Part shown: piece by piece, positions 41,939 through 50,070 of the stretch
Numbering within the stretch: position 1 is the stretch's first letter
Layout of the letters: each line of letters begins with the position of its first letter
Source: an uncultured Bacteroidia bacterium
GTDB taxonomy: Bacteria; Bacteroidota; Bacteroidia; Bacteroidales; UBA932
DNA: 64,000 bases
Direction: 5' to 3'
Assembly (NCBI GenBank): GCA_902773925.1
Contig: CACYGI010000002.1
Span: forward strand, 1 to 64,000
Made by a program: the position numbers and the translations under genes
The notes under the pieces: model-generated
The model's database searches: none
What the model saw: the letters and a program-made list of their open reading frames with translations, nothing else
What the model was told of the DNA's origin: nothing

Positions 41939-42724
41939 ATGAAAGAGATTTACCGCAAGGCTCTCGGTATGATCGACCTTACCTCGCTCAATCCCACCGA
42001 CACGCCCACAAGCATCAAGGCAATGACAGTCAAGGTCAATGAGTTCAAGAAGCATTTCCCCGACTGTCCTCTCCCCGCATCGATATGCGTCTTCCCCAAT
42101 TTCGCCTCCGTGGTCCGCAGCACGCTCATCGCTGAAGGCGTAAATATCACGGTCGTGGGAGGCTGTTTCCCCGCATCGCAGAGCTTCCTCGAAGTCAAGA
42201 CGGCCGAGTGCGTCCGCGCCGTGCAGGACGGGGCCGACGAGGTGGATATCGTGCTCGCGCTAAATGCCTTTCTCGACGGAGACAAGGCTGCGGCCAAAGC
42301 AGAGATCGAGACCATCGGCAAGGCTATCCGCCAGGTCAATCCCCGTGTCCACCTGAAGGTGATTCTCGAGACCGGCGCCCTCAAGGACCCGAAGCTCATC
42401 AAGGAGGCTTCGTGGCTCGCGATGGAGGCCGGAGCGGATTTCATCAAGACCTCGACCGGCAAGATCGGCGTCAGCGCTACTCCGGAGGCCGCCGAGGTTA
42501 TGTGCCGCTGCATCAAGGCATACTACGAGAAGACAGGCCGCCGCGTTGGATTCAAGCCCGCCGGTGGTATCGCTACGGCCGAGGACGCCGTGGTCTATTA
42601 CAATATTGTGCGTGATATTCTCGGCGAAGCCTGGCTCGACAAGAGCCTGTTCCGCTTTGGCGCGAGCCGTATGGCCAACAACCTGCTCAGCGCCATCGAA
42701 GGCAAAGAAGTCAAATATTATTAG
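41939..42724 (+). CDS. deoC: deoxyribose-phosphate aldolase
   Basis: 261 aa. The Schiff-base Lys lies in ADFIKTSTGKIG, with the catalytic-relay Lys in GRRVGFKPAGGIAT. An additional Asp-containing strand VDIVLALNAFLDG is recognisable. The enzyme splits 2-deoxyribose-5-phosphate into glyceraldehyde-3-phosphate and acetaldehyde, acting after nucleoside phosphorylases, such as that at 36871. It starts 6 nt after dtd. Confidence 0.96.
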   Translation: MKEIYRKALGMIDLTSLNPTDTPTSIKAMTVKVNEFKKHFPDCPLPASICVFPNFASVVRSTLIAEGVNITVVGGCFPASQSFLEVKTAECVRAVQDGADEVDIVLALNAFLDGDKAAAKAEIETIGKAIRQVNPRVHLKVILETGALKDPKLIKEASWLAMEAGADFIKTSTGKIGVSATPEAAEVMCRCIKAYYEKTGRRVGFKPAGGIATAEDAVVYYNIVRDILGEAWLDKSLFRFGASRMANNLLSAIEGKEVKYY

Positions 42725-42733
42725 CAGTAGACT

Positions 42734-44704
42734 ATGAAACGCGACATCAAGTACCTGCAGCTGCTGGCCAAGAGTTTCCCTACCGAACAGGCCGCCTGCA
42801 CCGAGATCATCAATCTCGAAGCCATCCTCAACCTGCCCAAGGGGACGGAGCATTTCATCACCGACCTGCACGGCGAGAACGAGGCTTTCGAGCACGTGCT
42901 GCGCAATGGCAGCGGCGTCATTCGCCAGAAGGTCGAGATGATTTTCGGCAATACGCTGACGCAGAAAGCCAAGCGCGACTTGTGCACGCTCATTTATTAT
43001 CCGGAGGATAAGATCCGCGCCGTCAAGGCGTCGCTGCGCTCGCGCGCGAAATTGGACGAATGGTATCGCGTGATGCTGATGCGCATCATCCAGGTAATGG
43101 CCGTCTGCTCCTCCAAATACACGCGCAGCAAGGTCCGCAAGGCGCTGCCGAAGGAGTATTCGTACATCGTAGAGGAGCTGCTGCACGAGTGGATCGAGGA
43201 GAATCAGAATAAGCAGCGCTATATGATGTCGATCGTGGAGACGATCATCTCTACGGGGCGCGCAGATCACTTTATCTCGACCATCTGCAATGTCATCCAC
43301 CGTCTGGTGATCGATTCGCTGCACGTCATCGGCGATGTCTATGATCGCGGTCCGGGCGCGCATCTGATTATGGAGACGCTCTACAATTACCACAATTATG
43401 ATATTCAGTGGGGCAATCACGATATCGTGTGGATGGGCGCGGCCGCAGGCAGCAAGGCCTGCGTCGCAAATGTGCTTCGCATCTGTTTCCGCTACGCAAA
43501 TCTGGTCACGCTCGAGGACGGCTACGGCATCAATGTCCTGCCGCTTGCTACCTTCGCGATGAAGACATACGGGGATGATCCGTGTACGCTTTTCCTTCCC
43601 AAGAAGAATGAATACGAGCGCCTGGACGAGTCGCAGGTGGCCCTTATCGCCAAGATGCACAAGGCTATCGCCATTATCCAGTTCAAGATGGAGAAGCGCG
43701 TTATCGCGCGCAATCCTGGCTTCGGTATGGAGAGCCGCAATCTGCTGCACCTCATCGACAAGGAGAAGGGTACGATTACCATTGACGGCAAGACCTACAA
43801 CCTGCTCGATACCAATTTCCCGACCATCGATCCGGAGCATCCATATCAGCTGACGGACGAGGAGCAGGATGTGATCGACCGCCTGACGCGCAGTTTCGAG
43901 ACGAGCGAAAAGCTGCGCCGCCATATGAGCTGCTTCCTCGATCACGGTTCGCTCTACCTGGTGCGCAACAACAATCTGCTGTTCCACGGTTCGGTGCCCC
44001 TCAATCCGGACGGGACTTTCAAGCCTATGACCATTGACGGCAAGCAGTATGCGGGCCGCAAGCTGTTCGACAAGGTGGATGAACTGGTGCGTGCGGCTTA
44101 TTATACCCGCGAGGAGACTCCGCTGCGCCAGAAGGGCCAGGATTTCATCTGGTATATGTGGTGCGGTCCGGTGGCTCCGACTTTCGACAAGGGCAAGATG
44201 GCTACTTTCGAGCGCTATTTCATCGCCGAGAAGGAGACTCACAAGGAGCCGCTCGGAGCGTATATGGATCTGAAGAACCGCGAGGATATCTGCGATATGA
44301 TCCTTCGCGAATTCGGCATCAAGGATACACATCACGCGCATATCATCAATGGCCACATCCCTGTCAAGACCATCAAGGGCGAGAGTCCCATCAAGGCCGG
44401 CGGCAAGCTGCTGGTCATTGACGGCGGCTACTCGAAGGCTTATCAGCCGGAGACGGGTATCGCTGGCTACACGCTGATTTTCAATTCGCAGTGTCTGAAG
44501 CTCGTGCAGCACGCGCCGTTCTCCACCCGGGAGAAGGCCGTCAAGCAGGGACTGGATATCATCTCCGAGACCAAGGTGCTGGAGTTTGAGGAGAGCCGCC
44601 GCTATGTCCGCGACACGGACAAGGGCGTCGAGCTCAAAGGCCAGATCGACGACCTGCGCCAGCTCCTCCAGGCCTACCGCAAAGGCCTTATCCGGAATCA
44701 CTAG
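42734..44704 (+). CDS. fbp: fructose-1,6-bisphosphatase, class III
   Basis: 656 aa, standard for the class III enzyme of Firmicutes and Bacteroidetes. Calcineurin-like phosphoesterase motifs: FITDLHGENEAFEHVL, GDVYDRGPGAHLIME and GNHDIVWMGAAAGS carry metal-binding Asp, His and Asn. Later IINGHIPVKTIKGESP supplies another His. The enzyme dephosphorylates fructose-1,6-bisphosphate for gluconeogenesis. It begins 9 nt after deoC in the same operon. The MITE-like copy 3 follows its 3' end by about 100 nt. Confidence 0.97.
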   Translation: MKRDIKYLQLLAKSFPTEQAACTEIINLEAILNLPKGTEHFITDLHGENEAFEHVLRNGSGVIRQKVEMIFGNTLTQKAKRDLCTLIYYPEDKIRAVKASLRSRAKLDEWYRVMLMRIIQVMAVCSSKYTRSKVRKALPKEYSYIVEELLHEWIEENQNKQRYMMSIVETIISTGRADHFISTICNVIHRLVIDSLHVIGDVYDRGPGAHLIMETLYNYHNYDIQWGNHDIVWMGAAAGSKACVANVLRICFRYANLVTLEDGYGINVLPLATFAMKTYGDDPCTLFLPKKNEYERLDESQVALIAKMHKAIAIIQFKMEKRVIARNPGFGMESRNLLHLIDKEKGTITIDGKTYNLLDTNFPTIDPEHPYQLTDEEQDVIDRLTRSFETSEKLRRHMSCFLDHGSLYLVRNNNLLFHGSVPLNPDGTFKPMTIDGKQYAGRKLFDKVDELVRAAYYTREETPLRQKGQDFIWYMWCGPVAPTFDKGKMATFERYFIAEKETHKEPLGAYMDLKNREDICDMILREFGIKDTHHAHIINGHIPVKTIKGESPIKAGGKLLVIDGGYSKAYQPETGIAGYTLIFNSQCLKLVQHAPFSTREKAVKQGLDIISETKVLEFEESRRYVRDTDKGVELKGQIDDLRQLLQAYRKGLIRNH

Positions 44705-44807
44705 CCTGTCGGAGCGCATCGCCCTGCCGCATTTTCCGTCAGGCCTTTCATTGAGGTTGTCTCTCTATTTGGCGAGCCTTTGGGTCTCCATCCTGGGTTG
44801 TCCCCTA

Positions 44808-44926
44808 ATTGCCTTGGCATTTAACTACCTGAATTTCACCCGATAGCTGAAAGTGCTACCCCCTCTCAGAAGGGGTAGCACTTTCAGTATCTCGCAGTGT
44901 ATCTGCCGGTTAAGTGCCAAGGCAAA
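44808..44926 (+). repeat. MITE-like element, copy 3
   Basis: Same orientation as copy 1. Terminal repeats AATTGCCTTGGCATTTAACT and GGTTAAGTGCCAAGGCAAAAA; centre CTGAAAGTGCTACCCC with its perfect partner (44847-44887). It lacks the attached REP-like palindrome of copies 1 and 2, which shows that the 118-bp unit is independent of it. Confidence 0.85.
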
Positions 44927-45041
44927 AATCGGTCTGCCCTGAATGACTCTTAGGAGGAATTCACGTAGAGCGAGCCGCCCTTAGAACCCGGCGTAGCGCC
45001 CGCATTGTAGCCGGCTGCGCGAAGCCTGGTGGAGCCGAGAT

Positions 45042-45085
45042 AGTTATATTATTTGCTAAGCCGACAGGCGTGCAAAAATATAACT
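45042..45085. terminator. A/T-rich inverted repeat downstream of the M23 peptidase gene
   Basis: AGTTATATTATTTGC (45042-45056) is near-complementary to GCAAAAATATAACT (45072-45085). On the minus strand it also contains TATTTTTG, a promoter-like box, with no gene behind it. The stretch 44927-45137 otherwise holds nothing I recognise. A terminator is plausible but unproven. Confidence 0.35.
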
Positions 45086-45137
45086 TCGAGGCGCGTAGGC
45101 GGAGCCGGCGGATGGAGCAAAAAGCGGAGGGGCTCCC

Positions 45138-46133
45138 CTACCTTACGCGGATGCTTTCGCCGATGCGGAGGGTCTTCTTGGAGGAGATGCCGTTGAGCTT
45201 GCAGAGGCGGTTGACCGTGGTGCCGTACTTGCGGGCGATGGCCCCGAGGGTGTCGCCCCTGCGGACACGGTGGTAGGCCGCCTCGGACATACTCTTGGAC
45301 TCCTCGTCGGTCTGGCCGTAATGCGAGCGCACGCTGAAGTAATGCTTCTTGAGCGTGAGGATCGAATCGCGGACCTGGCCCGTCGAGAAATCCATCACGC
45401 GCTGCGGATCGAAGGGCTTGCCCATATAGCGCGTCTCGAAATGCAGATGCGGACCGGTGCTGCGGCCGGTACTGCCGCCCAGGCCGATCACCTCGCCCGC
45501 CTTGACAGGCTCGTCGGTAGCCACGAGGATACGCGACAGGTGCCCGTAATAAGTCTCCAGACCATTGGGATGACGGATAATCACCAGATTGCCATAGCCT
45601 CCGGTGTGGCGCGTCGTACCCGTATAGCGGACGACTCCGTCAAATGCCGCCCGGATGGTATCGCCCACGTGGAGTGGAATATCGATACCCTGATGCTCCC
45701 GCGTACGGCGGAACTTAAAGCCCGAACTGATGCGTCCCGTGATGGGAGCGCAATAAGGATGCAGGCTGTCGCACAGACAGATATCAATCTCCTCGGGCAG
45801 CGAATCCAGCGGCAGGCCGCGGAAAGCGTGGATCATCTCGCTGTTCCAGCCATCGAAAAACCCGGCCGTATCAATGACCGGCTTACCCTCGTCGAGATAG
45901 CTCCAGGTATAATCATCATAGAGCACGATCTTGACATACTTGTCCTGCGTGGGGAGAGTATCGAGAGGGAAACGGATCTGAAGCGTATCCATCGGATCCT
46001 CGGGTTCCTCCTCAGGAGGAGCCACGAGCGTATCCCTTACAGGCTTTGCAATACCGGCCGTAGCGGGATCCTGCGCCGGAAGAAGCGTCACAGGAGCCAG
46101 GGCAAAAATCAAGATGAGAAGATATCTGTTCAT
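45138..46133 (-). CDS. M23 peptidoglycan endopeptidase with C-terminal LysM
   Basis: 331 aa. Signal peptide MNRYLLILIFALAPVTLLPA. The LytM/M23 domain spans about 130-245: Zn ligands HQGIDIPLHVGD (H and D) and PHLHFETR (HxH). LysM at about 285-330 begins YHRVRRGDTLGAIARKYGTT. The enzyme should cut peptide crosslinks of peptidoglycan in the periplasm while LysM holds the wall. It has its own TATATTTG box 22 nt upstream and is separated from EamA by 29 nt. Confidence 0.93.
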   Translation of the reverse strand: MNRYLLILIFALAPVTLLPAQDPATAGIAKPVRDTLVAPPEEEPEDPMDTLQIRFPLDTLPTQDKYVKIVLYDDYTWSYLDEGKPVIDTAGFFDGWNSEMIHAFRGLPLDSLPEEIDICLCDSLHPYCAPITGRISSGFKFRRTREHQGIDIPLHVGDTIRAAFDGVVRYTGTTRHTGGYGNLVIIRHPNGLETYYGHLSRILVATDEPVKAGEVIGLGGSTGRSTGPHLHFETRYMGKPFDPQRVMDFSTGQVRDSILTLKKHYFSVRSHYGQTDEESKSMSEAAYHRVRRGDTLGAIARKYGTTVNRLCKLNGISSKKTLRIGESIRVR

Positions 46134-46162
46134 CGGTTAAGGTTTTTCAGCACACAAATATA

Positions 46163-47089
46163 CTAATTCCACAGATAAGAGCCGAACAAAATTACAGCCA
46201 TGCCGGCAAGCAAGAGCACCATTTCCAGCGCCTTATCGCGCAGATTATGCTCGTGAAAGACAATCGCGCCGCCTATGAACGAGACCACCACCGAACTGCG
46301 CCGCAGCATCGAAACCACCAGCAGCAGCGACCCTTCCCGGCTCAGCGAAAAGAAATAGAAGAAATCCGAAAGCGTGATGAAAACCGCAATCAGCAGCAGG
46401 GCCCAGTCCCAGTGGAACTTCTGCGCGGCGATGCCACGGCTGCGGCGCACAATGCTCCAGACGAGAAGCGAGAGCGCCATTATCAGCGTGATATAGATAT
46501 TGCACCAAGCCTGCAGGAAAATCGGCTCGTTGAGCTGCTGCAAAATACCCTTGTCAAAAAGCGCGCTCACCACGCCGAAAAGCACCGAAAGCGCCATACA
46601 CCACGCCCAGCGGTTGTTGGTGAAACTGATATTCTCCTTCCGCCGGGAAGTGCGGCTCAGCAGATACAGCGCCAGGAAAGCCATCGCCACGCCGATCCAC
46701 TGCACCGGATTGGGCCTCTCGGCAAACAGCAGTACGCAACCTATGGTCACGAAGGCCGGACGCGAAGCCTTGAAGATACCTACGGTCGTAAGGGGCAGAT
46801 ACTTGAGCGCCAGGATACCGGAAATCCAGGAACCCGAGACAAGCAGCGCCTTGATGAAAATCATCAGATGGTTGTAGAAAGAGCCTCGGGGCATCTCGAA
46901 AAGCGTCCCCTCACCAAGCCCCCATCCCGCCAGCGACGATACGACAAGCGGCAGGAAAAACAGCGACGAGATTCCGGTCGTAACCAGAAGCACCTCCAGC
47001 ACGCCGTTACGGCGCACCGCGTCCTTCTTAAGTATATCATAAACGCCGATAAGAACGGCCGAAGCAATCGAAGTCCAAAGCCAGATCAT
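46163..47089 (-). CDS. EamA/DMT-family transporter
   Basis: 308 aa with about ten hydrophobic segments in two related halves, as in drug/metabolite transporters. The second half includes SLSREGSLLLVVSMLRRSSVV and GGAIVFHEHNLRDK, matching the typical EamA repeat end (late-exporter E in a short loop). A GTG one codon upstream is ignored. It starts 4 nt after the TPR gene, probably co-transcribed. Substrate not predictable; sugar or metabolite export is common in the family. Confidence 0.88.
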   Translation of the reverse strand: MIWLWTSIASAVLIGVYDILKKDAVRRNGVLEVLLVTTGISSLFFLPLVVSSLAGWGLGEGTLFEMPRGSFYNHLMIFIKALLVSGSWISGILALKYLPLTTVGIFKASRPAFVTIGCVLLFAERPNPVQWIGVAMAFLALYLLSRTSRRKENISFTNNRWAWCMALSVLFGVVSALFDKGILQQLNEPIFLQAWCNIYITLIMALSLLVWSIVRRSRGIAAQKFHWDWALLLIAVFITLSDFFYFFSLSREGSLLLVVSMLRRSSVVVSFIGGAIVFHEHNLRDKALEMVLLLAGMAVILFGSYLWN

Positions 47090-47092
47090 CAC

Positions 47093-49093
47093 CTAATCTT
47101 CAGTTTTACAATATTTCTTGATCACCGCATAAGCCTCCTGGATACCCATTTCACCGGCCACGCTAAGATCGATACAGCCCTTTTCCTTATCCTTGAGATA
47201 GATCAGCACCAGGCCGCGGTTGTAGTAAGCCTCGGGAATGTAGGGCGTGATATCCAGAGCCCTCGAATAACGCGCGATAGACTCCGGCAGGTCGCCCGAG
47301 AGACAATACAGATTGCCCAGGTTGTACTGCACGTACGGCGAACCGGGGTCCAGCTCCTCCGCACGCGACATATCGCTCAGCGCCGGCGTATAGTCATACT
47401 GGCGCGAAACGCGGTCCTGAACGCGGGTACGGGCGGCGTGGCTGTCATCCAGCGTCAGCACCTGCACGTGCGTCTCCATCGACGAGAGAAAATCTATCAT
47501 TTCCGCCTGCAGGGCGGCGCGGTTGATATAGTAATAGGGATTGCCGGGCTCGAGGGTGATCGCCTCGTCATAGCAGAGCATCGCGCTGTTGAACTGGCGC
47601 GCACGCGTATCCCTGAGAGCTTTGGCAAAGAGCTCGTGTGCGCTGCGCGGGGTGGCGGCGGAACCGGTGGAAGAAGCGGCAGACGAGCCCTCCTGAGCAT
47701 TTCCTGCCCGCGCATCAAACCGCACCGGAAGCGGCAGCGAGGCTATGAAACGGTCCACCGCCGGGTCCTCGTAACCGCGGCTCAGAGCCTCCAGATTGTT
47801 GGTGCGGCGCACCTCGTCCATTGCCGTGAAACGGTACAGCGGCTTGAGGTGGATATCCACGTCACGGTATTGCAGCAACTCATTTTCGAAGTCCTTCTTC
47901 GCAAAATCGGCATCCAGCGCCAGAAGCCGGTTGAAGCGGCGGCTGGTATCGGCGAATGCGGCTGCGGCGGAAGTGTCGGCCGAGCGTTCGCGGTACTCGC
48001 TGATCTTGCTCTGGGCTATCTGGTAATCCTGCCGCGAGCTGTTGTACTGTCCCAGCAAGCTCTTGACATAGGCGCGGTTCATATACGCCTGCGCGAAATC
48101 CGGATATAGATTGATGGCCTTCGAATAATCGTCCATCGCATCCCGCCAGCGGCCCATCTCGGTAAAGAGCGCGGCCCGGTTGAAATAAGCCAGCACGTTG
48201 TCGGGATTGATGGCCAGCACGCGGTCCAGATCCTCCAGCGCATTGGCGTAATCGCCCACCTGCATCCGGATCAGGGCGCGGTTGTAGAGCGTCAGGGCAT
48301 TGCCCGGCTCGTTCTGCAGCACGCGGTCCAGATCCGAGAGGGCCTCCTGCACCTGCTTGCGGTCATAGTGCAGCAGGGCGCGGTTGAAATATGCGAAAGT
48401 ATTGGTCGAATCAAGCTGGATGGCCGTGTCAAGATCCTCTATCGCCTCGTCCGTTCGGCCCTGCATCCCGTAGATACGCGAGCGGCGGATATACCCCTCG
48501 GGGTCATAACGGTTCTTGGAGATGGCCGTCTCGTAATCCTGCAGCGCGCGGAGGGTATCTCCGGTAAATAGATAGCAGGCGCCACGGTTGAGATAGGCGT
48601 CGCCCTCGTTGGGCATCTTGCGGATAAAGCGGTCGAAATCGCTGATGGCCCGCTCGAACTGCTGGGAGAGGAAATACGTCACGCCCCGGCTGAAATAGAG
48701 GCCCGTATAGCTGGGGCGCAGGTCCACCGCCTCCTCGAGATCCTTAAGGGCCAGGTCGTATTTGCCGACACGGCTAAGGGTGATGGCGCGGTAATGATAT
48801 GCCGGCGTATAGATGGGATTGAGGCGGATTGTGCGGTCGAAATCCATCTGCGCGCCCGTGAAATCGCCGAGATTGTATTTGGCTATGCCGCGAAAGAAAA
48901 AAGCCTCGTAACGCGCCGTATCCAGGCGGCTGAGAATGTTGAAATTATCAATAGCCTGCGAATATTTGCCGTCAATCAGCGCCTGCCGCCCCTGATAATA
49001 GAAGTGGTTGAGGTCGAACTGCGCGCGGAGCGCAGGAGCCGTCAGCAGGACCAGCAGAAAAATTATGAAAGGCTTTTTGTACACAACCTGCAA
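47093..49093 (-). CDS. exported tetratricopeptide-repeat protein
   Basis: 666 aa. Signal peptide MQVVYKKPFIIFLLVLLTAP. At least ten consecutive TPRs in residues about 25-365, for example YNLGDFTGAQMDFDRTIRLN and ALEDLDRVLAINPDNVLAYF, and four more in about 480-655 after a low-complexity joint (SSAASSTGSAATP). TPR arrays mediate protein-protein contacts; partners are unknown. It is transcribed divergently from the M28-like gene and just upstream of EamA. A TACTTTTG box on the minus strand near 49093 is a likely -7 element. Confidence 0.9.
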   Translation of the reverse strand: MQVVYKKPFIIFLLVLLTAPALRAQFDLNHFYYQGRQALIDGKYSQAIDNFNILSRLDTARYEAFFFRGIAKYNLGDFTGAQMDFDRTIRLNPIYTPAYHYRAITLSRVGKYDLALKDLEEAVDLRPSYTGLYFSRGVTYFLSQQFERAISDFDRFIRKMPNEGDAYLNRGACYLFTGDTLRALQDYETAISKNRYDPEGYIRRSRIYGMQGRTDEAIEDLDTAIQLDSTNTFAYFNRALLHYDRKQVQEALSDLDRVLQNEPGNALTLYNRALIRMQVGDYANALEDLDRVLAINPDNVLAYFNRAALFTEMGRWRDAMDDYSKAINLYPDFAQAYMNRAYVKSLLGQYNSSRQDYQIAQSKISEYRERSADTSAAAAFADTSRRFNRLLALDADFAKKDFENELLQYRDVDIHLKPLYRFTAMDEVRRTNNLEALSRGYEDPAVDRFIASLPLPVRFDARAGNAQEGSSAASSTGSAATPRSAHELFAKALRDTRARQFNSAMLCYDEAITLEPGNPYYYINRAALQAEMIDFLSSMETHVQVLTLDDSHAARTRVQDRVSRQYDYTPALSDMSRAEELDPGSPYVQYNLGNLYCLSGDLPESIARYSRALDITPYIPEAYYNRGLVLIYLKDKEKGCIDLSVAGEMGIQEAYAVIKKYCKTED

Positions 49094-49107
49094 AAGTAGT
49101 AAATTTG
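49077..49107 (+). promoter_or_regulatory. promoter of the M28/uvrB/relA operon
   Basis: TTG (49077-49079) is followed after 20 nt by TAAATTTG (49100-49107), a good -33/-7 match. It lies on top of the TPR start region, so the two divergent promoters overlap. Confidence 0.65.
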
Positions 49108-49123
49108 TACGTTATTTCGAAGA

Positions 49124-50065
49124 ATGAGAAAATATCCCGCGATACTGTTGCTACTCTGCCTCTGCACCCTGTGCAACGGCCAGAACCTCGCCCGTTATGA
49201 GGCTCAGGCTGAAGTCGGCAAATTCCAGGCCGCGGTATCGTACCTCGCCGACGATATGAACGCCGGACGCGGCAGCGGGACTGCGGGCATCCAGGTCGCG
49301 GGACAGTACATCGTCTCGCATTTCCGGCAGGCGGGCCTGCTGCCCTGGATGTGGAACTACACGCAGAGCTTCCCCTACGGCGATTCGACCGTGATGCGCA
49401 ACGTCATCGGCTGGGTGCCTTCGGTCTTCCCGAGCGACGAATACGTGCTCGTATGCGCTCATTATGACCACCTTGGCACCATCAACGGCACCATCTACAA
49501 CGGCGCGGACGACAATGCCTCGGGCGTGGCGGCGCTCATCGTGATGGCCCAGATGTTCGCGCAGATGCGGCAGGAGGGCGGCGGGCCGTGCAAGAACGTC
49601 ATTTTCGCCGCCTTCGACGGCAAAGAGTCGAGCAGCGCGGGCGCAAAGCATTTCCTGAAGGCCTGGCCCTTCGAGCGCAGGCGGCTGACGGCAGTGGTCA
49701 ATATGGACATCCTCGGCACGGACCTGGTGCCTTACGGCAAAAACCGCAGCTACCTCCTCGCCCTGGGCGAGGAGACCCTGCCCTACCGCTACCGCGGATA
49801 TCTGGACTATCTCTCGAAGCGCATCCGCTACAATATGCAGGTGGGCCTGGACTTCTACGGGAGCCGCGATTTCACCCGGATGATGTACCGGAGCGGCGAC
49901 CAGGCGGTATTTGCCGAGGCCGGCATCCCCTCGGTGCTGCTGACATCCGGATTTCACCAGCACACGTACAAGGCCAGCGATGACGCGGATATCATCAACT
50001 ATCCGCTGCTTCGCCGCCGCACGCTGCTCATATTCAACTTCGTCAACCATCTCTGCGGAGACTGA
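49124..50065 (+). CDS. M28-family metallopeptidase-like exported protein
   Basis: 313 aa with signal peptide (MRKYPAILLLLCLCTLCNGQ). Zn-binding residues are recognisable: VCAHYDHLG (His), GADDNASGVAAL (Asp) and the later HQHTYKASDD (His). The usual EE pair at the catalytic Glu/Zn site reads FDGKESSSAGAKHF, with Lys replacing the general-base Glu. It could therefore be inactive or use another base. Known members are aminopeptidases or glutaminyl cyclases. It is followed by uvrB after 5 nt. Confidence 0.85.
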   Translation: MRKYPAILLLLCLCTLCNGQNLARYEAQAEVGKFQAAVSYLADDMNAGRGSGTAGIQVAGQYIVSHFRQAGLLPWMWNYTQSFPYGDSTVMRNVIGWVPSVFPSDEYVLVCAHYDHLGTINGTIYNGADDNASGVAALIVMAQMFAQMRQEGGGPCKNVIFAAFDGKESSSAGAKHFLKAWPFERRRLTAVVNMDILGTDLVPYGKNRSYLLALGEETLPYRYRGYLDYLSKRIRYNMQVGLDFYGSRDFTRMMYRSGDQAVFAEAGIPSVLLTSGFHQHTYKASDDADIINYPLLRRRTLLIFNFVNHLCGD

Positions 50066-50070
50066 CAGCT

